A stretch of 27,609 nucleotides of DNA from an uncultured Clostridia bacterium (lineage in GTDB: Bacteria > Bacillota > Clostridia > Christensenellales > Aristaeellaceae): NCBI GenBank assembly GCA_934631985.1, contig CAKTYE010000033.1:1-27609 (forward strand), in the 5' to 3' direction. Below, piece after piece: positions 1 through 6,850 of this stretch. The stretch's first letter is position 1, and every line of letters begins with the position of its first letter. The notes beneath the pieces were generated by a model that saw only the letters and a list, made by a program, of their open reading frames with translations, searched no databases and was not told the DNA's origin. Position numbers and translations under genes: made by a program.

Positions 1-59
1 TGACCGATGGTGCCGATGTTGATATGCGGCTTGTTTCTTTCAAAATGCTCCTTAGCCAT
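1..59 (-). CDS. tuf: Elongation factor Tu, N-terminal fragment (runs off left edge)
   Basis: EF-Tu is the GTPase that delivers aminoacyl-tRNA to the ribosome. Only the first 19 codons are in the window. Read on the minus strand they give MAKEHFERNKPHINIGTIGH, the conserved EF-Tu start that leads into the P-loop. The ATG is at 59-57, and an AAGGAGGT-type ribosome binding site lies at 67-74, about 7 bases upstream. The gene follows tRNA-Gly by about 70 bases with no terminator visible between them, so both probably share the promoter at 244-272. The rest of the gene is outside the window. Confidence 0.93.
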   Translation of the reverse strand, partial: MAKEHFERNKPHINIGTIG

Positions 60-128
60 GGGAATTACCTCCTTGCTTGTACGCGATACTGCGGATAAAC
101 CGCTGTACTCAGGCGATTGATGCGGTGT

Positions 129-202
129 TGGAGCGGGTGATGGGAATCGAACCCACGTAACCAGCTTGGGAAGCTGGCACTCTACCATTGAGTTACACCC
201 GC
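129..202 (-). tRNA. tRNA-Gly (anticodon CCC)
   Basis: The minus strand folds into a full cloverleaf. The acceptor stem is GCGGGTG/CACCCGC, the D arm ACTC-AATGGTA-GAGT, the anticodon stem CCAGC/GCTGG with loop TTCCCAA, and the T arm GTGGG-TTCGATT-CCCAT. The 3' CCA is encoded at 129-131. With U33 as the second loop base the anticodon is CCC, so it reads the GGG glycine codon. It lies just upstream of tuf and is probably co-transcribed with it. Confidence 0.95.
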
Positions 203-243
203 ATGTCCGCATCAAGCCCTTGTAGACTTGCCAGACAATGGTT

Positions 244-272
244 ATTGTAGTCAATTTTCAGGACATTGTCAA
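244..272 (-). promoter_or_regulatory. Consensus sigma-A promoter for tRNA-Gly and tuf
   Basis: On the minus strand, TTGACA (272-267) and TACAAT (249-244) are separated by exactly 17 bases. This is a near-perfect housekeeping promoter about 40 bases upstream of the mature tRNA 5' end. Its strength suits a stable RNA and translation-factor transcript. Confidence 0.85.
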
Positions 273-304
273 GGGGTGGCCCGTGGTTTTTTGCATTTTC
301 TCCT

Positions 305-904
305 TCAATTTCCGGGCGCAAAAGGGAAAAAACCTTCCCGAATCATGTAGCCCCGGCCCCGCTGGCACACCGGGCAGGTCTGCGGCGCTTCCTTGCCCCT
401 GTGCAGATGTCCGCAGTGCAGGCACATCCAGACGGTCTCCTCCTGCCCCGCAAACAGCGTTCCCTGCTCCAGTGCGTCCGCCAGCGCTTCAAAGCGCACG
501 GCATGAGAAAGCTCGACCCGCGCGATGCTTTCAAAGACCTGTGCGGCGCGGTCCAGCCCCTCCTCCCGGGCGATCCTGGCAAAGTCGGGGTAAATGCGCT
601 CAGCTTCCTCCTTTTCATTGTGGCAGGCCTGGCGAAGCAGCTGCGCGACGTTGTTGCCTGCGTTGATCGGGAAGCCCGCGTCCATTAGCAGATCAGAACC
701 ATTCAACGGGGCCAGCATCCCATAGAACACCTCTGCATGAGCCTTCTCCTGCCCGGCGGTGAATTCAAACGCCGCCGCCACGACCTCCAACTGCTGCGCC
801 CGGGCCTGCTCCGCCGCAAACTGGTAACGATTCCGCGCCTGAGATTCCCCGGCAAAGGCCCGCATCAGATTGATCCTTGTCCTGCTTTCCGCAAATACGG
901 TCAT
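305..904 (-). CDS. Rubrerythrin-family protein (diiron peroxidase with rubredoxin-like tail)
   Basis: Rubrerythrins reduce hydrogen peroxide in the cytoplasm of anaerobes, using a diiron site fed by a rubredoxin-type iron centre. This protein has about 199 residues, the usual length. Visible iron ligand motifs are GESQAR near residue 20, the QEKAHAE helix near 57, NEKEEAE near 96 and the VELSHAVRF helix near 130. The C-terminal rubredoxin-like knuckle is CLHCG followed by CPVC. I place the start at 904 because GGGAGGT sits 7 bases upstream; a start five codons earlier would lie inside that ribosome binding site. The gene is monocistronic and divergent from the phosphohexomutase. Function is confident at family level. 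Confidence 0.9.
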   Translation of the reverse strand: MTVFAESRTRINLMRAFAGESQARNRYQFAAEQARAQQLEVVAAAFEFTAGQEKAHAEVFYGMLAPLNGSDLLMDAGFPINAGNNVAQLLRQACHNEKEEAERIYPDFARIAREEGLDRAAQVFESIARVELSHAVRFEALADALEQGTLFAGQEETVWMCLHCGHLHRGKEAPQTCPVCQRGRGYMIREGFFPFAPGN

Positions 905-986
905 AAAGGCACCTCCCATTGATGATAGCTTATACAGGTCAGCCGTGCGCCCTGCACGCCTGCTTTCATTGTGTCCCCGTCCCGCG

Positions 987-1000
987 GCATGTATACATGC
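987..1000. promoter_or_regulatory. 14-base perfect palindrome, possible operator
   Basis: GCATGTATACATGC is a perfect inverted repeat in the 275-base gap between the divergent rubrerythrin and phosphohexomutase genes. Its TGTATACA core resembles GntR-type operators, but no regulator is adjacent. No strong promoter could be assigned to either gene. A weak TATGAT at 1149-1154 could serve the phosphohexomutase. Confidence 0.35.
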
Positions 1001-1179
1001 TTTTTGCCTGAAAATGGCTTTGCATTTAATACAAGTTGTCTATCTGTCCGAAAGAAATTTTGAAAAAATTTAGGAATGAAGCAGGAAACAGCGTGGATGT
1101 TAGAGAACTCTTCGTTGCAATGCGGATAAAACAACTTGTATTGCACCGTATGATTTACAAAAGGCAGGAGGGCTTTTTC

Positions 1180-2601
1180 ATGATAGCATTTGGTACGGGC
1201 GGCTGGCGCGCCATCATCGGCGACGATTTCACCAGAGAAAATGTACAGCGGCTGACGCTGGCGGTTGCGCGGCGCATGAAGCGCGAAGAAAATGCGGACC
1301 GCGGCTTCTGCATCGGCTATGACCGCCGTTTCCTGTCCCGTCAGGCAGCAGAGTGGGCCTCGGAGATCATGGCGGCGGAGCATATCCACACGCTGCTGAT
1401 CAACCGGGAGGCCCCCACGCCCCTCATCATGTTCACCGTGCAGTATTACGGGCTGTACTACGGCATGGCGGTGACGGCAAGCCACAACCCCGCGCTGTAT
1501 AACGGCATCAAGCTGTTCACCAAGGGCGGACGCGATGCGGTGGAGAGCATCACCAACGAGATCGCGGACGAGGCCAACACCATCACGGCGGACGAGCTGC
1601 ATCCTATTGAATACAGCAAGGCTGTGGCGGAGGGACTGGTCGAGGAGATCAATCCGCAGAATGAGTATCTGGACAGCATCATCCGCGCCGTGAACATGGA
1701 CGCGATCCGCTCCCGGAACCTGCGCATCATCCTCGACCCCATGTACGGCGTAAGCCGCACCTGCCTGCAAACCATTCTGCTGACCGCCCGCTGCGATGTG
1801 GACGTGATCCACGAGCGGCATGACACGCTGTTCGGCGGTCGCCTGCCCGCCCCCAATGTGGAGACGCTGGGTGCGCTGAAGGCCTCCGTGCTGGAAAACC
1901 ACGCGGACATCGGCATTGCCACCGACGGCGACGCGGACCGTCTGGGCATCATCGACGACAAGGGCCGCTTCATTCATCCCAATGAGATTCTGGTGCTGCT
2001 GTATGATTATCTGCTGGGCTACAAGCACTGGCATGGCTGCGCGGTGCGTAACCTGGCGACCACTCATCTGCTGGACCGCGTGGCGGAGGCTTATGGCGAG
2101 AAATGCTATGAGGTGCCCGTGGGCTTCAAGTGGATCTCCTCTGCCATGGAGGAGCATAACGCGGTCATCGGCGGCGAGAGCAGCGGCGGCCTGACCGTGC
2201 GCGGTCACATCCACGGCAAGGACGGCATTTATGCCGCGGCACTGCTGGTGGAGATGCTTTCCGTCACCGGCAAGAAGCTGAGCGAGCTGGTGGAAAGCCT
2301 GTACGCCCGCTACGGTCAGTGCTACATGGCGGAGTTCGACTGGCCCTTCGATCAGGAAATGAAGGCTCGGCTGCACAAACTGCTGATGGTGGACAAGCAG
2401 CTGCCGGAGTTCCCCGAAAAGGTGGAGAGCGTCAGCTACATGGACGGCTGCAAGGTGCGCTTTGCGGACGGCTGGATCATTGCCCGCTTCAGCGGCACGG
2501 AGCCTCGTCTGCGCGTGTTCTGCGAGATGCCCACGAAGAAAAAGGCCCGCGATACAGCGAATTTCATGGCAAAGTATCTGGGACTGCCCGAAAAGGAATA
2601 A
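1180..2601 (+). CDS. Phosphoglucomutase/phosphomannomutase family protein
   Basis: This is an alpha-D-phosphohexomutase of 473 residues. The family interconverts hexose 1- and 6-phosphates through a phosphoserine enzyme and feeds glycolysis and cell-wall or polysaccharide sugar synthesis. All four signatures are visible: the catalytic serine loop TASHNP (Ser about 101), the Mg-binding DGDADR (about 249-254), the sugar-binding GGESSGG (about 331) and the phosphate-binding RFSGTEPR (about 437). The start at 1180 is set by AGGAGGG seven bases upstream and by the family start FGTGGWRAIIGDD. Longer upstream extensions have no support. A strong bidirectional terminator follows. Substrate choice (glucose or mannose) cannot be read from sequence. 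Confidence 0.92.
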   Translation: MIAFGTGGWRAIIGDDFTRENVQRLTLAVARRMKREENADRGFCIGYDRRFLSRQAAEWASEIMAAEHIHTLLINREAPTPLIMFTVQYYGLYYGMAVTASHNPALYNGIKLFTKGGRDAVESITNEIADEANTITADELHPIEYSKAVAEGLVEEINPQNEYLDSIIRAVNMDAIRSRNLRIILDPMYGVSRTCLQTILLTARCDVDVIHERHDTLFGGRLPAPNVETLGALKASVLENHADIGIATDGDADRLGIIDDKGRFIHPNEILVLLYDYLLGYKHWHGCAVRNLATTHLLDRVAEAYGEKCYEVPVGFKWISSAMEEHNAVIGGESSGGLTVRGHIHGKDGIYAAALLVEMLSVTGKKLSELVESLYARYGQCYMAEFDWPFDQEMKARLHKLLMVDKQLPEFPEKVESVSYMDGCKVRFADGWIIARFSGTEPRLRVFCEMPTKKKARDTANFMAKYLGLPEKE

Positions 2602-2611
2602 AAGGTCAGTC

Positions 2612-2661
2612 AAAAACAACGGCGCGGAGAAGCAGCTGTTTCTCCGTGCCGTTGTTTTTTC
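2612..2661. terminator. Bidirectional rho-independent terminator
   Basis: The stem arms AACAACGGCGCGGAGAA and TTCTCCGTGCCGTTGTT pair almost perfectly. An A-run precedes them and a T-run follows, so the hairpin can stop transcripts from both sides. It lies between the convergent phosphohexomutase (+) and exported-protein gene (-). Confidence 0.9.
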
Positions 2662-2672
2662 TTTATAGAGCG

Positions 2673-3518
2673 TTATGCTTCCGCGTTCGCATAGTACAGC
2701 GTTATGCCGTTTGTCACATCCTCCACTGTGGGATCGAGCATCTCCACAGGCGTCTCGAAGGCCGCGTCATGGAAAAACAACAGGTGATCTGTACCATCCG
2801 TGAAGTAAATCGGCAGGCTTGCGGGAAGCTGCTGCTGTGATGTAATGCCCTTTTCATCCGCCAGCGTCAGCGTGAAGGTTTCCCCGCCGAGCTGTTCCAG
2901 CAGACCATCCGGCAGCGGACTTGCCACATCATAGGATACAAGCAGGGTATACGTCTCGGTCGTATCCGCACCGTTTGCATCCGTCAAAACGGCTTCGCAG
3001 GTATAACTTTGCAGGGCATAGGCCGCTGCGTCCACCTGCCAGCTCTCCTTCACCGTGCCGTCCTTGTCCACCGTGGTAAGCTGTGCAGCGGCTATGCCGT
3101 TTGCCTGTGCATGGAAGGAAAGCGCTTCCGTGAAGATCTGTAGCTGTGTCTCCCAGTCCTCTGCAAAGGCTTCTTGACTGCCGGGCAGCCAGGCGCAGCA
3201 GGAAAGAGTTCCCTGCGTCATGTCATATTCGTAGAAAACACCATCCAACACAAAGGTCATCAGCTGACCTTCCATCGGCTGTATGATTTGCAGCCTGCGC
3301 CCGTCGTCGGTCGTGCCGTCCCAGCAAAGCTGCCGTTCGACTTCATCGTCTATCTGGTCTGTTTCATCCAGCAGCACCGAGGCATATGTCTTACGCAAGT
3401 TGGACAGGGCATTCGCTTCGTTCAGCACATCGGCAGACAGCGCTTCGGCACAGGCTGCGCAGGGCAGCAGCATGCACAGCATCATTGCCAATAGCTTTTT
3501 CCATAGGCTTGTTTTCAT
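2673..3518 (-). CDS. Exported protein of unknown function
   Basis: I do not recognise the family. The protein is about 281 residues. It begins with a clear signal peptide (MKTSLWKKLL, then a Met/Leu/Cys-rich core ending in ACAEA), so it is exported. No good lipobox is visible. The mature part is acidic, rich in Asp, Glu, Thr and Gln, and looks like a beta-rich extracytoplasmic domain with no enzyme motif. I chose the ATG at 3518 because AAGGAG lies 8 bases upstream; the ATG six bases earlier is too close to it. The gene starts 18 bases after the Ig-like surface protein ends, so the two form one operon. They may act together at the cell surface, which is inference from position. Confidence 0.75.
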   Translation of the reverse strand: MKTSLWKKLLAMMLCMLLPCAACAEALSADVLNEANALSNLRKTYASVLLDETDQIDDEVERQLCWDGTTDDGRRLQIIQPMEGQLMTFVLDGVFYEYDMTQGTLSCCAWLPGSQEAFAEDWETQLQIFTEALSFHAQANGIAAAQLTTVDKDGTVKESWQVDAAAYALQSYTCEAVLTDANGADTTETYTLLVSYDVASPLPDGLLEQLGGETFTLTLADEKGITSQQQLPASLPIYFTDGTDHLLFFHDAAFETPVEMLDPTVEDVTNGITLYYANAEA

Positions 3519-3536
3519 GCGCATAACTCCTTTCCG

Positions 3537-5615
3537 TCACTCCATTGCCTGATAGACGCAAACGAGACGCAAATTGTCATCCGGCATCGTTCCATCCTCC
3601 GGGACGCCCTCCCAGCGCAGGAAGGTATAGCCGCTCAGGTCCTCCAGAACATACTGATCCAGGCTCAAGGCGGTGCCAGACAAGACAGAATTTTGTGTTG
3701 TTTGCAGCAAGTCGCCCGCGGCAGAACGATGCTCAATGGTCAGGGTGAAATAAGTTTCCTGGGGCAGTACCTGATACACCGCCCGAACTGTCAAATCGGC
3801 ATCCGGCATGAGGTCCGTCAGACCCACCCAGCCCATGAACTCGCACCCTTCGATCGGTCTGTAAAACTGGTCGATGGGAATCTCCGACCCAGGCGCCAGC
3901 TGCATGGTTGCATCCTCCATGAAATCGAACGGAACGTCGTTCGTATCCACATACTTCACCGTCAGGGTACGAAGCGTTGGGCTTGCAGGGGTGGCGGTAG
4001 GCGTAGCTGTTGGTGTTGCCGTGGGTGTTGGCATAGGTGTCGGCGTTGCTGTTGGTGTGGGCGTAGGCGTCGGTGTTGCTGTTGGTGTGGGCGTAGGCGT
4101 AGGTGTCGGTGTTGCGGTAGGCGCAGGTGTTGCCTTCTTTTCCCAAATTGCTGTCAGGGTCAGGTCACTTGCAGGCATAATGTTGTCCGTGGCTCCGTCT
4201 GAGCGTGTCCAGCCCTTAAAGATATATCCACTTTTCTGAGGTGTGGCGACCTGATAGGCTGCACCAGCCTGTAGCTGCTGTGCAGGGAACAGCTCTGTAA
4301 CGCCGTCTGAAGAAACGAAGCGCAGGGTAAATTTCTCCGGTTTGCTGGTTGCTGGAACGATATAGATCGGCTCCGAACGAATGGTACCTTTTTTACTCTC
4401 CACAAACAGCAACATGGTCTCGCGCATCCGACCTTCTCTAACAGCATTCTCCTGCGGCGCAATGGTCACAAGAATATCTCCGTTATCCACCCGGTAGCTG
4501 ATGCCCACGTTGGACACCATGGTCTGTTTCTCCGAAAAATAGATCCATCCATCTGAAAAGGAGTCAAATTTGAGTTTGAATCCATCCAACGGATACTTTT
4601 CTCTAAACTGATCCCACCCACTGATACGGATGGTCTTGGTCGTGCCTGCCTCCACCTCCCGTTCCGTCCATGGTGCCGAGATTGACGAGAAGCGGCGAGG
4701 CGTAACGTCAGGATTTTCATAGGTGCGCTGCCCCAGGTAGACCGTTGTGCTGACATGCTCTTTTTCATTTGGGGAATTGAAGTACAGGTACGCCCAGGAG
4801 GACTCGATTTCCGAATAGACGGGTTCTGTCAGCGTCAGCAGCATTGTGCGCGCGTCGGTCTGCTCCATTTTAGCAATGTTCAGCACCCTTTCGCGTTCAT
4901 TTTCATTGTATGTTTTCCGAAGCACGGAAAAATCTGCGGCTGTAATGCCTGCCGCATCCTCGAAGAACGTCACCTTGATCTGATCGTCTCCTACAACCTC
5001 TGCGGTCAGGGACTTATCCCGGACAATGACCTTTACCTGACCGATTATGTTGCCTCTTGCTCTGTCGGAGGTGCTCCTTTTTGCCTTGGCATACATGGTG
5101 ATAACAGCTTCACCCACTTTGTTGCCCTTCACCATGCCGGTGGTCAGCCCTACGGCTGCAATATTTCTATTACTGGAATAAAAGCGAACTACATCCGTGG
5201 CGCTTGCAGGGGTCAGCACGGGCGTGATGGTATACGTTTTGCCGAGGCCCAGATAAATGGGATCCACATCGCTAGCCACGGCTGTGGCGCGCTGCAGCAC
5301 TGTGAAGGTCTTGCTGGCAACAGCCTTGCCGGTTCTTCTATCCTTTGCGGTGATCTTTACCGTGCCGGGGCCAACAGCCCGCATTTTGCCCGTTGTCACG
5401 CCAATGGTGGCGATGTTCTTGTTGCTAGAATAATATTTTACCGACGCTCCCCTAACCGTCAGCGCATAGTTATGTCCCGCATACACCGTGGACGGGGCCG
5501 CTGCGCCGCTTTTCAGGGTGAGCCCGCTTTCGGCAAGCGCCAGCGTGGGAACAAGCTGCATCAGCAGCATCAGCGCAAACAGAACGCTTAGCAGGCCGGA
5601 CAGTCTTTTCCGCAT
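3537..5615 (-). CDS. Secreted multidomain protein with Ig-like (BIG_2) and InlB-type repeat modules
   Basis: This 692-residue exported protein has a signal peptide at residues 1-28. Two BIG_2-like modules follow (about 40-115 and 120-210), each containing a YYSSNKNIA or FYSSNRNIA motif and a V.TTG segment. A beta-rich middle region ends in an InlB/Flg_new-type module (about 425-490; GYIFKGW, IMPASDLTLTAIW). A Thr-Pro-Ala linker (about 493-545) leads to two more such modules with GWVG...MPDADLTVRAVY and WEG...MPDDNLRL signatures. Such architectures are typical of surface or adhesin-like proteins. No LPXTG sorting motif or C-terminal anchor is seen, so the protein may be released or held non-covalently. 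ATG 5615 follows AGGAGGG. The ligand is unknown. Confidence 0.85.
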   Translation of the reverse strand: MRKRLSGLLSVLFALMLLMQLVPTLALAESGLTLKSGAAAPSTVYAGHNYALTVRGASVKYYSSNKNIATIGVTTGKMRAVGPGTVKITAKDRRTGKAVASKTFTVLQRATAVASDVDPIYLGLGKTYTITPVLTPASATDVVRFYSSNRNIAAVGLTTGMVKGNKVGEAVITMYAKAKRSTSDRARGNIIGQVKVIVRDKSLTAEVVGDDQIKVTFFEDAAGITAADFSVLRKTYNENERERVLNIAKMEQTDARTMLLTLTEPVYSEIESSWAYLYFNSPNEKEHVSTTVYLGQRTYENPDVTPRRFSSISAPWTEREVEAGTTKTIRISGWDQFREKYPLDGFKLKFDSFSDGWIYFSEKQTMVSNVGISYRVDNGDILVTIAPQENAVREGRMRETMLLFVESKKGTIRSEPIYIVPATSKPEKFTLRFVSSDGVTELFPAQQLQAGAAYQVATPQKSGYIFKGWTRSDGATDNIMPASDLTLTAIWEKKATPAPTATPTPTPTPTPTATPTPTPTPTATPTPMPTPTATPTATPTATPASPTLRTLTVKYVDTNDVPFDFMEDATMQLAPGSEIPIDQFYRPIEGCEFMGWVGLTDLMPDADLTVRAVYQVLPQETYFTLTIEHRSAAGDLLQTTQNSVLSGTALSLDQYVLEDLSGYTFLRWEGVPEDGTMPDDNLRLVCVYQAME
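3985..4135 (-). repeat. Degenerate microsatellite encoding the Thr-Pro linker
   Basis: This is a run of short GTTGGTGTGGGCGTAGGCGT-like units (plus-strand view) encoding alternating Thr-Pro and Ala-Thr-Pro residues. The translated linker is about 50 residues and is probably extended and possibly glycosylated. Units repeat imperfectly in register with codons, so its length may vary between strains. Confidence 0.8.
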
Positions 5616-5702
5616 GGTGGTATCCCTCCTCCATCTACTCCATCTAAATGAAATGCCTGTATCCGAGCAGCGCAAGGCCATCGTGTACAGGCGCAAACAT
5701 GG

Positions 5703-5825
5703 GGTTCCCGGGCCACCCGGCACCCTGCAAGAATTGAAAAAGGGCGGAAAAGGAAGCTCGAAAGAGCGGAGCGTGTGGCGTGGCGGATTACAGGACCGCA
5801 GGGGCCTGCACTGCGCCCGGGAACC
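5703..5825 (-). other. Candidate structured 5' leader of the exported-protein operon
   Basis: Two perfect 11-base complementary arms, 5815-5825 and 5703-5713 (GGTTCCCGGGC and its complement), enclose about 100 bases. Inside are small hairpins such as GCAGGCCCCTGC and GCTCTTTCGAGC. The upstream arm sits at the predicted transcription start of the minus-strand promoter at 5832-5860. The leader would be about 210 bases long before ATG 5615. It matches no riboswitch class I know; structure and role are inference. Confidence 0.35.
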
Positions 5826-5831
5826 GCCCCT

Positions 5832-5860
5832 ATTGTATCGGAAAAAAAGCAGAAAAACAA
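5832..5860 (-). promoter_or_regulatory. Probable promoter of the exported-protein operon
   Basis: On the minus strand, TTGTTT (5860-5855) and TACAAT (5837-5832) are 17 bases apart. The only genes it could serve are those at 5615 and 3518. Two palindromes lie immediately upstream, suggesting regulated expression. Confidence 0.55.
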
Positions 5861-5861
5861 G

Positions 5862-5877
5862 CTGTACTATGGTACAG
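5862..5877. promoter_or_regulatory. Operator-like palindrome CTGTAC-N4-GTACAG
   Basis: CTGTACTATGGTACAG is an inverted repeat with 6-base arms. It abuts the -35 box of the minus-strand promoter at 5832-5860, a typical regulator position. The cognate regulator is unknown. Confidence 0.4.
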
Positions 5878-5888
5878 GTAAAGGGTGT

Positions 5889-5916
5889 CGTCAAAGTGGC
5901 TGAGGCTACTTTGACG
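5889..5916. promoter_or_regulatory. 28-base inverted repeat
   Basis: The arms CGTCAAAGTGGC and GCTACTTTGACG surround a TGAG loop. The pairing is 12 base pairs with one G-U. No T-run follows on either strand, so a terminator is unlikely. Its place in the divergent region between the exported-protein operon and the NifU-like gene fits a regulatory site. The rest of the gap, 5917-6130, shows only weak promoter candidates such as TATACT at 6070-6075. Confidence 0.4.
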
Positions 5917-6130
5917 AAGAGGGCTTTCCAGCATGCGGCGGCCAAAGGATCGCCCCATGCTGCAAGGGCTTTTCTGCCGATCTGCGGCGGCTGTTTTCTC
6001 TGTGCCTTGCCTTTTGTCATTTTTCTCACAATTTGAAAAAATCCCCTATTCATTCCGTGGAAAATATGGTATACTGTATTGGACAATGGTTTACAACCTT
6101 GACTATCATCAGATAGGAGGAACCAATTCG

Positions 6131-6832
6131 ATGCAATACACCAAGGAAGTTGAAGAAATGGTATGCGTCGCCAAGGGCCCCAATCACGGCCCGGCGCCCA
6201 TCCCGGAAGAGGGCAAGTGGATTCAGGCCAAGGAGATTAAGGATATTTCCGGCCTGACCCACGGCATCGGCTGGTGCGCGCCCCAGCAGGGCTGCTGCAA
6301 GCTGACCCTGAATGTGAAGCAGGGCGTTATTCAGGAAGCGCTGGTGGAGACCATCGGCTGCTCCGGCATGACCCACTCCGCCGCCATGGCGAGCGAGATT
6401 CTGCCCGGCAAGACCGTTCTGGAAGCGCTGAACACCGACCTGGTGTGCGATGCTATCAACACCGCCATGCGCGAGCTGTTCCTGCAGATTGTGTATGGTC
6501 GTACCCAGTCCGCTTTCTCCGATGACGGTCTGCGCATCGGCGCTGGCCTGGAGGACCTGGGCAAGGGCCTGCGTTCTCAGGTGGGTACCATGTACGGCAC
6601 CCTGGCGAAGGGCACCCGTTATCTGGAAATGGCCGAGGGCTATGTGCTGAAGATGGCCCTGGACAAGGATAACCAGGTGTGCGGCTATCAGTTCCTGTCC
6701 CTGGGCAAGATGATGGACGCCATCAAGAAGGGCATGAGTCCCAACGAGGCCTACGAGAAGAACATCGGCACCTACGGCCGCTTCAAGGCCGAGGACGGCG
6801 CGGTCGCCTGGATCGACCCCCGCAAGCAGTAA
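6131..6832 (+). CDS. NifU/IscU-like iron-sulfur cluster scaffold-type protein
   Basis: This 233-residue protein resembles the IscU/NifU N-terminal fold, on which Fe-S clusters are built from cysteine-derived sulfur. The IscU segments are recognisable but altered. GWCAPQQGCCKLTLNV (Cys49, 55, 56) stands where IscU has its first ligand loop. TIGCSGMTHSAAMASEIL (Cys77) matches the GCGSAIASS helix. The usual third HCS ligand motif is not obvious; VCDAIN may replace it. The C-terminal half (about 140-233) is an extension not found in IscU. AGGAGG at 6115-6120 fixes the start. The gene lies 18 bases before the GGGtGRT gene in one operon, a pairing I know from other Clostridia and Bacteroidetes. The substrate of the scaffold is unknown. 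Confidence 0.8.
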   Translation: MQYTKEVEEMVCVAKGPNHGPAPIPEEGKWIQAKEIKDISGLTHGIGWCAPQQGCCKLTLNVKQGVIQEALVETIGCSGMTHSAAMASEILPGKTVLEALNTDLVCDAINTAMRELFLQIVYGRTQSAFSDDGLRIGAGLEDLGKGLRSQVGTMYGTLAKGTRYLEMAEGYVLKMALDKDNQVCGYQFLSLGKMMDAIKKGMSPNEAYEKNIGTYGRFKAEDGAVAWIDPRKQ

Positions 6833-6850
6833 GTAAGGAGGTATGTGAAA

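Noticed and set aside
901..2619. 572-codon open frame on the minus strand
   Set aside because: It lies antisense to the phosphohexomutase, whose catalytic motifs and ribosome binding site are clear. The antisense frame is His/Ala/Val-rich with no family likeness, typical of codon-bias shadows.
6033..6075. Promoter TTGAAA/TATACT for the NifU-like gene
   Set aside because: The spacing between the boxes is 31 bases, far from the usual 17; no better -35 pairs with TATACT.
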